A stretch of DNA of 64,000 nucleotides, taken from positions 1-64,000 of the forward strand of contig NZ_WIAO01000028.1 in the NCBI RefSeq assembly GCF_009451885.1. Direction: 5' to 3'. The DNA is from Glycomyces albidus. Its GTDB lineage: Bacteria; Actinomycetota; Actinomycetes; Mycobacteriales; Micromonosporaceae. Positions 1 through 8,016 of the stretch are shown here, piece by piece; position 1 is the first letter of the stretch; each line of letters opens with the position of its first letter. The translations under genes and the position numbers were made by a program. Below the pieces are notes generated by a model that was given only the letters and a program-made list of their open reading frames with translations, ran no database searches and had not been told where the DNA came from.

Positions 1-101
1 CCCCCGCGACCCCGCACAGACCGTCATCACGCCCGTCGCGGAGCGAAACCGTTCGACCGCGAGGGGTGTTCTCCTCAACCGAATCGGGGTAGGGTTTCGA
101 C
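1..101. promoter_or_regulatory. upstream region of pafA with leaderless -10 box
   Basis: No coding sequence is supported here. A -10-like TAGGGT lies at 90-95 and the pafA ATG follows after exactly six bases, the arrangement of a leaderless actinobacterial promoter. No Shine-Dalgarno sequence is present. No convincing -35 hexamer was seen. Confidence 0.55.
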
Positions 102-1460
102 ATGGACAGGCGCATTTTCGGACTGGAGACCGAATACGGGGTCACTTGCACATTCAGGGGACAGCGCCGCCTGTCTCCGGACGAAGTGGCCCGTTACCTC
201 TTCAGGCGAGTGGTCTCCTGGGGCCGCTCCTCCAACGTGTTCCTCCGCAATGGCGCCCGCCTCTATCTCGACGTGGGGTCGCACCCCGAGTACGCCACTC
301 CCGAATGCGATTCCGTCGAGGACCTGGTCAAGCACGACCGGGCCGGCGAGCGGATCCTCGAAGGCCTCATGATCGACGCGGAGAAGCGCCTCCACGACGA
401 AGGCATCGCCGGGGACATCTACCTGTTCAAGAACAACACCGACTCGGCAGGGAACTCCTACGGCTGCCACGAGAACTACCTCGTCAGCCGCCACGGCGAG
501 TTCGGGCGCCTCGCCGAGGTCCTCATCCCGTTCCTGGTCACCCGCCAGCTCATCTGCGGCGCCGGCAAGGTCCTGCAGACCCCGCGCGGGGCCCGCTTCT
601 GCCTGTCCCAGCGCGCCGAGCACATCTGGGAGGGCGTCTCCTCCGCGACGACCCGCTCGCGCCCGATCATCAACACGCGCGACGAGCCGCACGCCGACGC
701 CGAGCGCTACCGGCGCCTCCACGTCATCGTCGGCGACTCCAACATCAACGAGATCACCACGATGCTCAAGATCGGCTCGGCCGACCTCGTGCTCCGGATG
801 ATCGAGACCGGCGTGACGATGCGCGACCTCACGTTGGAGAACCCGATCCGGGCGATCCGCGAGATCAGCCACGACACGACCGGCAAGCGCCTGGTGCGCC
901 TGGCCAGCGGCCGCGAGGCCTCCGCCCTGGACATCCAGCGCGAATACCTCGAGAAGGCGATGGACTTCGTCGACCAGCGCGGCGCGGACGCGACCACCAA
1001 GCGCGTCATCGAACTGTGGGGCCGGGTCCTCCAGGCCGTCGAGGACGGCAACCTCGACGCGGTCTCGCGCGAGATCGACTGGGTCGCCAAGTTCAAGCTC
1101 ATCGAGCGGTACCGCGAGAAGCGCGGCCTGCCGCTGTCGAGCCCGCGCATCGCCCAGCTCGACCTGGCCTACCACGACATCCGCCGCGGCAGGGGCCTCC
1201 ACCACCTGATGGAGAACCGCGGCGAGGCCGAGCGCCTCACGCACGACGTCGAGGTCTTCGAGGCCAAGGAAGTGCCGCCGCAGACCACGCGCGCGCGCCT
1301 GCGCGGCGAGTTCATCCGCAAGGCGCAGGAGAAGCGCCGCGACTTCACCGTCGACTGGGTCCACCTGAAGCTGAACGACCAGGCGCAGCGCACCGTCCTG
1401 TGCAAGGACCCGTTCCGCTCCCGCGACGAGCGCGTCGACAAGCTCATCGCCAGCATGTGA
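102..1460 (+). CDS. pafA: Pup--protein ligase PafA
   Basis: PafA joins the C-terminal glutamate of the small modifier Pup to lysines of target proteins, using ATP, and so marks them for the bacterial proteasome in the cytosol. The 452-residue product has the normal family length. It opens with the conserved [10 protein letters not shown] strand of the glutamine-synthetase-like fold, carries [12 protein letters not shown] near residue 118, and ends with the C-terminal domain typical of PafA (residues RTVLCKDPF near 430). The ATG at 102 is fixed by the N-terminal motif and by the leaderless TAGGGT box. The following small membrane gene starts 9 bp after the stop. pup, dop and proteasome subunit genes would be expected just left of the window, which is known synteny and not seen here. 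Confidence 0.97.
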   Translation: MDRRIFGLETEYGVTCTFRGQRRLSPDEVARYLFRRVVSWGRSSNVFLRNGARLYLDVGSHPEYATPECDSVEDLVKHDRAGERILEGLMIDAEKRLHDEGIAGDIYLFKNNTDSAGNSYGCHENYLVSRHGEFGRLAEVLIPFLVTRQLICGAGKVLQTPRGARFCLSQRAEHIWEGVSSATTRSRPIINTRDEPHADAERYRRLHVIVGDSNINEITTMLKIGSADLVLRMIETGVTMRDLTLENPIRAIREISHDTTGKRLVRLASGREASALDIQREYLEKAMDFVDQRGADATTKRVIELWGRVLQAVEDGNLDAVSREIDWVAKFKLIERYREKRGLPLSSPRIAQLDLAYHDIRRGRGLHHLMENRGEAERLTHDVEVFEAKEVPPQTTRARLRGEFIRKAQEKRRDFTVDWVHLKLNDQAQRTVLCKDPFRSRDERVDKLIASM

Positions 1461-1469
1461 GACCGGCCC

Positions 1470-1712
1470 GTGTCCGAACCGCCTGAGACCGACAGCGCCG
1501 CCGACCGGCGGCCCGACGAACGCGAGCGGGCCGGCCGGTCCGGCCTGCTCGGTTCGTTCGACCCCGTCGCCGCCTACGAGCGGCGCACCACCCGCATCCG
1601 CGAAGAGATCGCCCGCAACCGCCGCGGCGAGTACACGGTCCCGACCTGGGTGCTCGCGCTCGCCCTGGCGGCGGTCATCGGTGTGTGGATCCTGGTGCTG
1701 TTCGTGCTGTGA
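1470..1712 (+). CDS. small single-pass membrane protein downstream of pafA
   Basis: An 80-residue protein with a GTG start at 1470, 9 bp after pafA, so probably co-transcribed with it. Residues 1-55 are polar and charged with many Arg, Glu and Asp. Residues about 58-80 form one hydrophobic helix (VLALALAAVIGVWILVLFVL) that runs to the C terminus, so this looks like a tail-anchored protein with a cytosolic N-terminal part. No family is recognised. Position is the only functional clue: a membrane partner or anchor related to pupylation is possible but not shown. Confidence 0.7.
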   Translation: MSEPPETDSAADRRPDERERAGRSGLLGSFDPVAAYERRTTRIREEIARNRRGEYTVPTWVLALALAAVIGVWILVLFVL

Positions 1713-1751
1713 ACCGACCCGAATCGGCGCACGCCGCCGGCGCGGTCCCGC

Positions 1752-1985
1752 CCTGGGAGAGGGCCCCCGATTTCCAACATAGCCGGAGGTTCCTGAAGGG
1801 GAGCTGAAGCGAGCCCGGGCGCCGCTGAACGCCCGTCCTCGGTCGGGGCCTCCGTTTCGAGGCTCGCTCCCGGGTCCCCGACGGGACGTGCGGCGAGCCG
1901 ACGGCATGCCGACGGCGAGGCACCGCGCTGGAAAAGGGCCCCCGGTTTCCAAGGTAGCGGGGGTTCCTGAAGGGGAGCTGAAGTC
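1752..1985. repeat. two ~57-bp imperfect direct repeats, 174 bp apart
   Basis: Copy one is at about 1752-1809 and copy two at about 1928-1983. They share a perfect 19-mer, TCCTGAAGGGGAGCTGAAG, at 1791-1809 and 1965-1983, plus a GGGCCCCCG-TTTCCAA core upstream. The copies lie between the small membrane gene and the convergent DUF3866 gene; the second runs right up to the DUF3866 stop codon. No transposase and no open frame with credible codon use is present. It looks like an intergenic repeat family, but only these two copies were found in the window. Confidence 0.6.
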
Positions 1986-3075
1986 AGTCGCGGCGTTTGG
2001 CGATCTGGGCCGCGTGGCGGCCGGCGGCGGCTTCGGCGATGAAGTAGACGCGGTCGCGGTCGAGGCCGCGGCCCATCGTCGAGAGCTTGACCGGGAGGGC
2101 CTCCATGGCCTCGGCGAGCCCGGAGCAGTCGATCTCGATCTGGCGGTGGCGCTCGGGGAGCTCGGCGAGCTGGGCGCGGATCTTCGCTTCGAGGTCGGCG
2201 GGGAGCTCGTCGGGAACCGGGATGTCGGCCGCGGCCAGCGCGACCTTCCCGTAAGCGGTCATCGAGTGGTGCGAGATGCCGCGGTGGCGCTCGCGGGCGT
2301 CGCCCTCGGAGATCCGCAGGCTCGCGACCGGCCGGCCGCCGAGCACGGCCGCCGCGTTCACGGCCTCGCCCGCGGCGGTGCCGGAGAAGCCCCAGACCGT
2401 CCCGGTGCCGAGGTTGCCGGGCCCCTGGGCCACGATCGCGATGTCGGCGCCCCCGACCACGCGGGCCGCGATGAGCGCGTTGTGGATGTTCGTGGCCTCC
2501 AGGTCGCCGCCGAAGCACTGGCCTGCGGTGACGACCGTGCAGATCCGGTCCGAGAGCTGGTCGAGCTGGCGCGAGAACCACGCCGGGAGCGCCCCGCCGT
2601 CGGTCATCACATACGCGACCTTCGCGTCAGGGGCGGTCGCGTGGACGCCCGCGAGGACCGGCGCGAGCGCCGAGTGCAGATCGGCCACGACCACCGGCAT
2701 CCCGCCGAGGTCCTCGCACGCCTCCACGGCGGCGCGGTGCGGCGAGTCGTCCTCGTCGACGGCGAGACGCATGGCCTGCATCGGCGTGTAGCGGGCCTTC
2801 ACGATGTGCCCCGGGCCCTCGACGTCCGCCGGGAGCCGGTCGGGGACCGCGATGACCAGTGCGTACCCGCCCGTACCGAGGCCCTTCGCGATGGCGTTGC
2901 AGTTGAGCAGGACCCGGTCGCCGGCCTCGGGGGTGCCGACGAGTTCGTCGTAGGCGAGGCCCCGGCACGAGAAGGCGTCCTCGCCCTCGCGGGCCTCGAC
3001 GTCGACCTCCAGCTCGGTGCAGCCGCGCCAGCCGCCGCGCACGCCGGTGACGGTCCCGTATCGCCATCTGATCAC
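1984..3075 (-). CDS. DUF3866 family protein
   Basis: A 363-residue protein matching the DUF3866 family as I recognise it: N-terminal MRWRYGTV-like strand, LNCNAIAKGLGTGGYALV near residue 60, HYPHI-like KARYTPMQ, and a C-terminal half with VAQGPGNLGTGTVWGFSG and HHSMTAYGKV. The biochemical role of the family is unknown. The GTG start at 3075 is supported by a TACTGT box at 3082-3087, six bases upstream (leaderless). The gene is divergent from pafB and sits inside the conserved pafA-pafB block of many actinobacteria. A second direct-repeat copy abuts its 3' end. Confidence 0.85.
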   Translation of the reverse strand: MIRWRYGTVTGVRGGWRGCTELEVDVEAREGEDAFSCRGLAYDELVGTPEAGDRVLLNCNAIAKGLGTGGYALVIAVPDRLPADVEGPGHIVKARYTPMQAMRLAVDEDDSPHRAAVEACEDLGGMPVVVADLHSALAPVLAGVHATAPDAKVAYVMTDGGALPAWFSRQLDQLSDRICTVVTAGQCFGGDLEATNIHNALIAARVVGGADIAIVAQGPGNLGTGTVWGFSGTAAGEAVNAAAVLGGRPVASLRISEGDARERHRGISHHSMTAYGKVALAAADIPVPDELPADLEAKIRAQLAELPERHRQIEIDCSGLAEAMEALPVKLSTMGRGLDRDRVYFIAEAAAGRHAAQIAKRRD

Positions 3076-3315
3076 GCCCGGACAGTACCAAAGCGATGAG
3101 GCGCCTTGACGTTTCGGTGGACGGGGCCGCGCGGCCCCGACGACCGCGCCCCGGCCGGCTGCACCCCCGGGTCCGCATGCCGCCGGCCGCACCGGCCGCT
3201 TCGGACAGGCCGCCGGCCGCGCGCTCGAACCCCGCCGCTGCCGCGGCTCCTGGCGCGAGGCGCGCCGCCCGCGGTACACGCCCGGGCGTGATGGCAGGCG
3301 GCCAGGGCGCTGGCA

Positions 3316-3327
3316 TAGGCTGGGCGG
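3316..3327 (+). promoter_or_regulatory. leaderless promoter of pafB (TAGGCT-N6-GTG)
   Basis: TAGGCT at 3316-3321 is followed by six bases and the GTG of pafB. The 3088-3315 stretch between the two divergent -10 boxes is G+C-rich, and no other feature was found in it. Confidence 0.55.
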
Positions 3328-4305
3328 GTGTCCAACGATCGCACTGAACGACTGGTGAACCTGGTGCTCTGCCTGCTGTCCTCGCGGCGCTTCCAGACCG
3401 CCGGCAGGATCGCCCGGACCGTCCCCGGCTACGAGCACGACCTCGAGGACAAGAAGGCGCACGAGGCGTTCCAGCGCAAGTTCGAACGCGACAAGGCCGA
3501 GCTGCGCCGCATCGGCATCCCGCTGCAGTCCGGCATCGACTACCTCGCCGACGGCGAGCCCGGCTACCGGATCGCGCGCTCCGACTTCGAGCTGCCGCAG
3601 ATCGAGTTCACCGACGCCGAAGCCGCCGCCGTGGCGGCCGCCGCGCGACTGTGGCAGCAGCCCGAACTCCAGTCCGGGAGCGCCGAGGCCCTCCTCAAAC
3701 TCCGCGCCGCCGGCATCGACGTCGAGTCGCACGCCGCGACCGCGACCGTGAAGTCCCTGCCCGGGGCCGAGGCCGCGCTGTCGCCGTTCTTCGAGGCCAT
3801 CGCCGCGCGACGCGCCGTCGCCTTCGACTACCTGGGCTCGCGCGACGAGTCGCCGCAGCCGCGCCGCATCCAGCCCTGGGGCTGCGCGGCCTGGCGCGGG
3901 CGCTGGTACGTCGCCGGGCTCGACCTCGACCGGGGCGCGCAGCGGTGCTTCCGGCTCTCGCGCATCACCGGGAAGGTCCGGCTCACCGGCCCCGAGGGCG
4001 CCTTCGCGATCCCCGAGGACGTCGACGTGCTCGCGTTCGCCTCGGAGTCCGAGGCCCGCCAGCGGCCGATCCGCGCCACCGTCCTGGTCCGGCCCAAGCG
4101 CGCCTGGGGCGTGCGCCGGCGCGCCGACCAGATCGGGCCGCGCACGCCCGAAGGCGACCAGGTCTGCTTCTCCTACACCGAGACGGCCCCGACCGCCGCC
4201 TGGCTCGCCTCCTTCGGCGCCGACGTGCTGGTCGTCGACCCGCCCGAGCTGGTCAAGGAGACCGTCGCCTGCCTGCAGGCCCTCGCCGACGAAGAAGAGA
4301 GCTGA
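3328..4305 (+). CDS. pafB: PafB, WYL-domain transcriptional regulator
   Basis: PafB and PafC form the heterodimeric activator of the SOS-independent DNA-damage response of actinobacteria. The 325-residue product has an N-terminal helix-turn-helix region (residues 1-75, RTERLVNLVLCLLSSRR), a WYL domain around residues 150-220 (RRIQPWGCAAWRGRWYVAG), and a C-terminal WCX extension. The GTG start follows a leaderless TAGGCT box. It is directly followed by pafC: its TGA ends at 4305 and the pafC ATG is at 4307, so the two are translationally coupled as expected for equal amounts of partners. Confidence 0.95.
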   Translation: MSNDRTERLVNLVLCLLSSRRFQTAGRIARTVPGYEHDLEDKKAHEAFQRKFERDKAELRRIGIPLQSGIDYLADGEPGYRIARSDFELPQIEFTDAEAAAVAAAARLWQQPELQSGSAEALLKLRAAGIDVESHAATATVKSLPGAEAALSPFFEAIAARRAVAFDYLGSRDESPQPRRIQPWGCAAWRGRWYVAGLDLDRGAQRCFRLSRITGKVRLTGPEGAFAIPEDVDVLAFASESEARQRPIRATVLVRPKRAWGVRRRADQIGPRTPEGDQVCFSYTETAPTAAWLASFGADVLVVDPPELVKETVACLQALADEEES

Positions 4306-4306
4306 C

Positions 4307-5242
4307 ATGACCACGAACCGCCTGGCCCGGCTGCTCAACCTCGTCCCGTACCTGGTCGCCCGTCCCGAGGGCGTGCCGATGGCCGAGATCGCCGCGGACT
4401 TCGGCGTGGACGTCGAGCAGATCCAGGCCGACCTGACGATGCTGTGGATGTGCGGCCTGCCCGGGTACGGGCCCGGCGACCTCATCGACATCGCGTTCGA
4501 CGCCGACGCCGTGCGGGTCCTGTTCGCCGCCGGCATGGACCGGCCGGTGCGCCTCGCCGCCCACGAGGCCCTCGCGCTCTCCGTGGCCCTGCGGGTCCTC
4601 GCCGACACGCCCGGCGTCGGCGACCGCGCGGCCATCGCCTCCGCGCTCGACAAGCTCGCGGCGGCCGCGGGCGAGGCGCCCGCGGACGTGGCCGTCCGCG
4701 ACACCGTGACCGACCCGCAGGTCGAGAAGTACGCCGCGCTCGTCGCCTCCGGGCACGCCGCGCGCATCACCTACTACTCGGCAAGCCGCGACACCACCTC
4801 CGAGCGGGTCGTCGACCCCATCGAGATCGTCGTCGCCGACGGCCACGCGTACCTGCGGGCCTGGTGCCGCACGGCGGGGGAGATCCGCCAGTTCCGCATC
4901 GACCGGATCGACGCGTGCACCGAGCTCGACGAGCCGTCCGAGCCGCTGCGGCTGACCAACCAGCCGGCGCCGACCGCGTTCCTCGCCTCCGAACTGCCGC
5001 GGATCGAGCTGCTCCTCGGTGCCGGCGCGAAGGGCGTCGCCGACTCCTACCCGTGCGAAGCGGTCCTTGGCGAGCCCGACGGCCGCCGCCGCGTCGTCAT
5101 GCGCGTGCGCGACCTCGACTGGGCCCGCCGCTTCGTGCTCGGGCTCGGCGGCGAAGCCGAGGTGGTCGCCCCGACCGAACTGCGCGACGCCGTCCGCCAG
5201 ACCGCCCGCGCCGCGCTCGCCCGGTACGCCCCGGCCGCCTGA
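4307..5242 (+). CDS. pafC: PafC, WYL-domain transcriptional regulator
   Basis: The second subunit of the PafBC regulator, 311 residues, homologous to PafB. It starts with NRLARLLNLVPYLVARPEGV, the typical PafC N terminus. This is followed by a helix-turn-helix (MAEIAADFGV), a WYL domain at about 150-215 (EIVVADGHAYLRAWCRTAGE), and a WCX tail. The WYL domain is thought to sense a single-stranded nucleic-acid ligand produced on DNA damage (known of the family). One base separates it from pafB. Confidence 0.95.
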   Translation: MTTNRLARLLNLVPYLVARPEGVPMAEIAADFGVDVEQIQADLTMLWMCGLPGYGPGDLIDIAFDADAVRVLFAAGMDRPVRLAAHEALALSVALRVLADTPGVGDRAAIASALDKLAAAAGEAPADVAVRDTVTDPQVEKYAALVASGHAARITYYSASRDTTSERVVDPIEIVVADGHAYLRAWCRTAGEIRQFRIDRIDACTELDEPSEPLRLTNQPAPTAFLASELPRIELLLGAGAKGVADSYPCEAVLGEPDGRRRVVMRVRDLDWARRFVLGLGGEAEVVAPTELRDAVRQTARAALARYAPAA

Positions 5243-5260
5243 GCCGGGCCCCGGCCTGCA

Positions 5261-5272
5261 TAGAATGGCCCG
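5261..5272 (+). promoter_or_regulatory. leaderless promoter (TAGAAT-N6-ATG)
   Basis: TAGAAT at 5261-5266 lies six bases before the ATG at 5273. This gives the small gene its own transcript although it lies only 30 bp behind pafC. Confidence 0.55.
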
Positions 5273-5482
5273 ATGATCTGGGCGATATCGGTCGTGCTGG
5301 CACTCGCCGGACTCGTGCTCCTCGCCGTCGCGGCGCTGCGCCTCCGCGGCGGGCTGCAGCAATTGGGATACGGGCTCGAACGCGTCCAAGAACGCGCCGA
5401 GCAAGCTCAGGAGCTGCAGGAACGCTTGAACCTGACGCTGGCGGAAGTGCAGCGCGCGACCGCCGCGCGGCCCGAGAAGTGA
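5273..5482 (+). CDS. small membrane protein with coiled coil
   Basis: A 69-residue protein. Residues 1-24 form a hydrophobic helix (IWAISVVLALAGLVLLAVAA) with an N-out/C-in look given the following Arg. Residues 28-60 are a Glu/Gln/Arg/Leu heptad region that should form a coiled coil. The start is fixed by a leaderless TAGAAT box. It lies between pafC and tatA, where other actinobacteria often carry a small membrane gene of this type. No function is known to me. Confidence 0.75.
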   Translation: MIWAISVVLALAGLVLLAVAALRLRGGLQQLGYGLERVQERAEQAQELQERLNLTLAEVQRATAARPEK

Positions 5483-5708
5483 CACTTCCCGCCCGCAGTC
5501 AGCACATTCTGATAAAGATCGGCGATCCCGAAGGCTCCAGTGTTGACGGAAGTGTCAACCGTCGGTCATGCTTGTCCGGCTCGACGATGTCGTAGCCGCT
5601 CGTATCGCCGGTGACCTCGGGTGAACCCGGTCTCAGGCTCCGTGGCGGCCGCCTCGACTGAGGCATACGATGGTTACGTCACCGACATATATCCGGAGGG
5701 ACCGAACA
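5480..5708. promoter_or_regulatory. tatA upstream region with inverted repeats and promoter
   Basis: TGACACTTCC at 5480-5489 is repeated inverted at 5548-5557. The right arm also belongs to a tight palindrome, GTTGAC-N6-GTCAAC, at 5542-5559. A -10-like TACGAT at 5665-5670 would start a ~30-nt leader ending in a strong GGAGGG ribosome site at 5696-5701 before tatA. The palindromes could be an operator or a terminator of the preceding gene. No U-tract follows. Confidence 0.4.
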
Positions 5709-5987
5709 ATGGGTGCACTGAAGCCCTGGCACATCATCATTCTCGTCGTTGTCATCCTGCTGGTGTTCGGCTCCCGGAAGCTCCCGGACATGGCCCGCGG
5801 CCTGGGTCGATCCATGCGCATCCTGAAGTCCGAGACCGAGGCCATGAAGAAGGACTCGAGCAACCCGGACGACGACGGCGACGTCCGCGCCGAGCCCAAG
5901 CACACCCGCGAGCCGCTCGACCCGCCGGCGCCGGTCAACGAGACCGTGATCGACAGCGAGTCGGTCGACCGCAAGCACACCCGTTAG
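5709..5987 (+). CDS. tatA: Sec-independent translocase subunit TatA
   Basis: TatA oligomerises in the membrane to make the twin-arginine translocation pore for folded proteins. The 92-residue product has the short periplasmic N terminus, one membrane helix (residues 5-22, HIIILVVVILLVFGSRKLPD), the conserved FGSRKLPDMAR hinge and amphipathic helix, and an acidic, Lys-containing C-terminal tail. The ATG at 5709 has a GGAGGG ribosome site eight bases upstream. tatC follows after 22 bp, so the two form the minimal Tat operon; tatB is not in the window. Likely clients encoded here include the RR-signal proteins at 33186 and 51747. Confidence 0.96.
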   Translation: MGALKPWHIIILVVVILLVFGSRKLPDMARGLGRSMRILKSETEAMKKDSSNPDDDGDVRAEPKHTREPLDPPAPVNETVIDSESVDRKHTR

Positions 5988-6009
5988 CCGGGATACGGCC
6001 GTTACGAAC

Positions 6010-6984
6010 ATGGCGGACGAACCTCCGCGGCGCGCCAATAAACGCAAGACCAAGTTCCAGCGCGCCGCCGACGGCTCCATGACGCTCATGGAGCACCTGC
6101 AGGACCTGCGGCAGCGTCTGCTGATCGCGATCATCGCAATCATCGTGGGAACTGCCGTCGCGTTCTACTTCGCCGACGACCTCATCAAGTTCCTGTCGGA
6201 CCCGTACTGCAGCGCGCTCGGCACCGGCACGGTCGAGGAATCAGGCGACGGCGCGAAATGCGAGGCGGTGCTCAACTCGCCGATCTCGCACATCGCCCTG
6301 ATGCTCAAGATCTCGCTGTACTCGGCGCTGGTCGGCACGGCCCCGATCTGGCTGTACCAGCTCTGGGCGTTCGTCGCACCCGGTCTGCACCGGAACGAGC
6401 GCAAGTACGCGTACCTGTTCATCGGCATCGCGGCGCCGCTGTTCCTGGCGGGCGCGATCCTCGCCTACTTCGTGGTCGCCCACGGCATGGAGTTCATCAT
6501 GCTGCTGGCGAGCCAGGACTTCGTCATCCTGCTGAACCTCGAGGATTACCTCAACTTCTTCATCTCGGTGATGATGGTGTTCGGCATCGGGTTCGAGTTC
6601 CCCTTGATCATGCTGATGCTCAACGTCATCGGGCTCGTCAACGCCAAGCGGATGTTCGGCTGGTGGCGGATCGTCGTGGTGGTGAGCTTCGCCTTCACCG
6701 CGATCTTCACCCCCACACCCGACCCGTTCGGCATGACGGCCCTGGCCATCTGCATGCTCATCCTCTACCTCGGCGCGTGCGGTGTCGCCTACCTCAACGA
6801 CAAGCGGCGCGGCATCCGGTACGACGACGAGTGGGACGACGACGAGGCCGGCGACATCGGCCCGGTCGACGACGTCGAGGTGGCCTCCTCGATCGCCGCC
6901 GGGAGCCTGGACGACGAGGACTACCCGGACGAGCGACGCAACCGCCTCGGCCGGCGGGTCGACGGCTACGACGACATCACGTGA
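6010..6984 (+). CDS. tatC: Sec-independent translocase subunit TatC
   Basis: TatC is the receptor that binds twin-arginine signal peptides. The 324-residue protein carries the conserved cytosolic MTLMEHLQDLRQRLL motif (residues 24-38) and six membrane helices, with the typical periplasmic loop and FEFPL motif (near residue 196). The C-terminal 70 residues form an acidic Asp/Glu-rich cytosolic tail longer than in Escherichia coli, a common actinobacterial trait. It is co-transcribed with tatA. Confidence 0.97.
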   Translation: MADEPPRRANKRKTKFQRAADGSMTLMEHLQDLRQRLLIAIIAIIVGTAVAFYFADDLIKFLSDPYCSALGTGTVEESGDGAKCEAVLNSPISHIALMLKISLYSALVGTAPIWLYQLWAFVAPGLHRNERKYAYLFIGIAAPLFLAGAILAYFVVAHGMEFIMLLASQDFVILLNLEDYLNFFISVMMVFGIGFEFPLIMLMLNVIGLVNAKRMFGWWRIVVVVSFAFTAIFTPTPDPFGMTALAICMLILYLGACGVAYLNDKRRGIRYDDEWDDDEAGDIGPVDDVEVASSIAAGSLDDEDYPDERRNRLGRRVDGYDDIT

Positions 6985-7067
6985 GTCCCGTAAGGGCACG
7001 GTCCTTTGCAGACGCTCTCTTGAAGTCACGTTCTTGAGAGGCGCGGTCTTTCAGAGTCGTGGTCGCT

Positions 7068-7105
7068 GAGAGGCACTCTGAGAAGGCACTCTGAGAAGGC
7101 ACTGT
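7068..7105. repeat. short tandem repeat, three 12-13-bp units
   Basis: GAGAGGCACTCT (7068-7079), GAGAAGGCACTCT (7080-7092) and GAGAAGGCACTGT (7093-7105) follow each other directly after tatC. The stretch 6985-7132 is less G+C-rich than its neighbours and seems noncoding. Confidence 0.6.
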
Positions 7106-7132
7106 CCGGTAAGGTCGGACGACGAGCGAAAC

Positions 7133-7168
7133 GGAAGGGCCCCGATGCAGCCGCATCGGGGCCCTTCC
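7133..7168. terminator. bidirectional terminator hairpin, 16-bp stem
   Basis: GGAAGGGCCCCGATGC at 7133-7148 pairs perfectly with its inverted copy at 7153-7168 around a 4-nt loop. It lies between convergent tatC and the HAD gene and can serve both. Confidence 0.8.
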
Positions 7169-7182
7169 GGCGTCTTCAGGGG

Positions 7183-7917
7183 TCAGCAGCTGCGGACCAG
7201 CCGCAGCACCGCCTCGAGGCCGACCGTCCGGCCCGCCTCGGCGTGCGGCACCAGATAGCAGCGCGCGCCGATCCGGGCCGCGCCCGCGTCGGCCATCGTG
7301 TCGCCGACCATGAGCACCCGGCTCGGCTCGACGTCCAGCGCATGGCAGGCGGCGTAGAAGATCTTCTCGTCCGGTTTGCAGTAGCCGACCTCGTACGACA
7401 GCACCCACGCGTCGATGAACCGGTCGATCCCCAGGCGCCGCAGGATCGGGCGCGCGTCGAACCCGATGTTCGACACCAGCGCGATCGGGAACCCCTGCGC
7501 CTTGAGCGACACCAGGGTCGAGAGCGTGTCCGCGAACGCCACCCATCCTTCAGGGGAGGCGAGCCGGTCGTACAGGGCGGTCGCGAGGCCGTCGAACACG
7601 CCGTGCGCCTGCGCCGCGAGCTCGGTGAACGCCTCGCGGTGGGCGTCCTCGTCGAGGTCGCGGTCCGCCCACGCCTCCGCGAAGTGCGGCCGCACGCGCG
7701 GCTCCATGCCCGAACCGAGCCAACCCTGGGCGCCGATGGCGTCCGCCAGGGCGGTCACCGCGAGCGGTGACAGCTGCTTCCCGCACGCCTCGGCGGCCAG
7801 CGCGACCGACCTGGTCAAGGGTTCGAGCTGTGCCAAGGTGCCGTGGAAGTCGAACAGGACCGCGTCGACCCCTCCGCGTCCCGCATCGTCGTCTCCTGGT
7901 GAGGAATCACGGTGCAC
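7183..7917 (-). CDS. HAD-superfamily hydrolase
   Basis: A 244-residue HAD hydrolase. Motif I is DAVLFDFHGTL (residues about 18-28): the nucleophilic first Asp is present but the usual second Asp of DxD is His. Motif II is the SNIGFD region, motif III the Lys in GYCKPDEKIF, and motif IV is MVGDTMADAGAA, all close to the phosphatase/haloacid dehalogenase pattern. The GTG start at 7917 is supported by a TATCGT box at 7925-7930 with a seven-base gap (leaderless). It is divergent from helY. The substrate cannot be read from the sequence. Confidence 0.88.
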   Translation of the reverse strand: MHRDSSPGDDDAGRGGVDAVLFDFHGTLAQLEPLTRSVALAAEACGKQLSPLAVTALADAIGAQGWLGSGMEPRVRPHFAEAWADRDLDEDAHREAFTELAAQAHGVFDGLATALYDRLASPEGWVAFADTLSTLVSLKAQGFPIALVSNIGFDARPILRRLGIDRFIDAWVLSYEVGYCKPDEKIFYAACHALDVEPSRVLMVGDTMADAGAARIGARCYLVPHAEAGRTVGLEAVLRLVRSC

Positions 7918-8003
7918 ATCCGGGACGATACCCGGCCGTGTAGGCGTCGTCACAGCCGGGTGCGAGGGCGCGTTACCGGGATGCTCTTGTCGGGGCGGCA
8001 GAC

Positions 8004-8016
8004 TAGTGTTGAGACC
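8004..8016 (+). promoter_or_regulatory. leaderless promoter of helY (TAGTGT-N7-ATG)
   Basis: TAGTGT at 8004-8009 is followed by seven bases and the ATG at 8017. This favours that ATG over the in-frame ATGs at 7912 and 7981. Confidence 0.55.

Noticed and set aside
75-1952. Long minus-strand open frame opposite pafA
   Set aside because: At this G+C content the antisense frames stay open. The protein has no motif and is a low-complexity Ala/Asp/Arg/Val mixture, whereas pafA on the other strand is certain.
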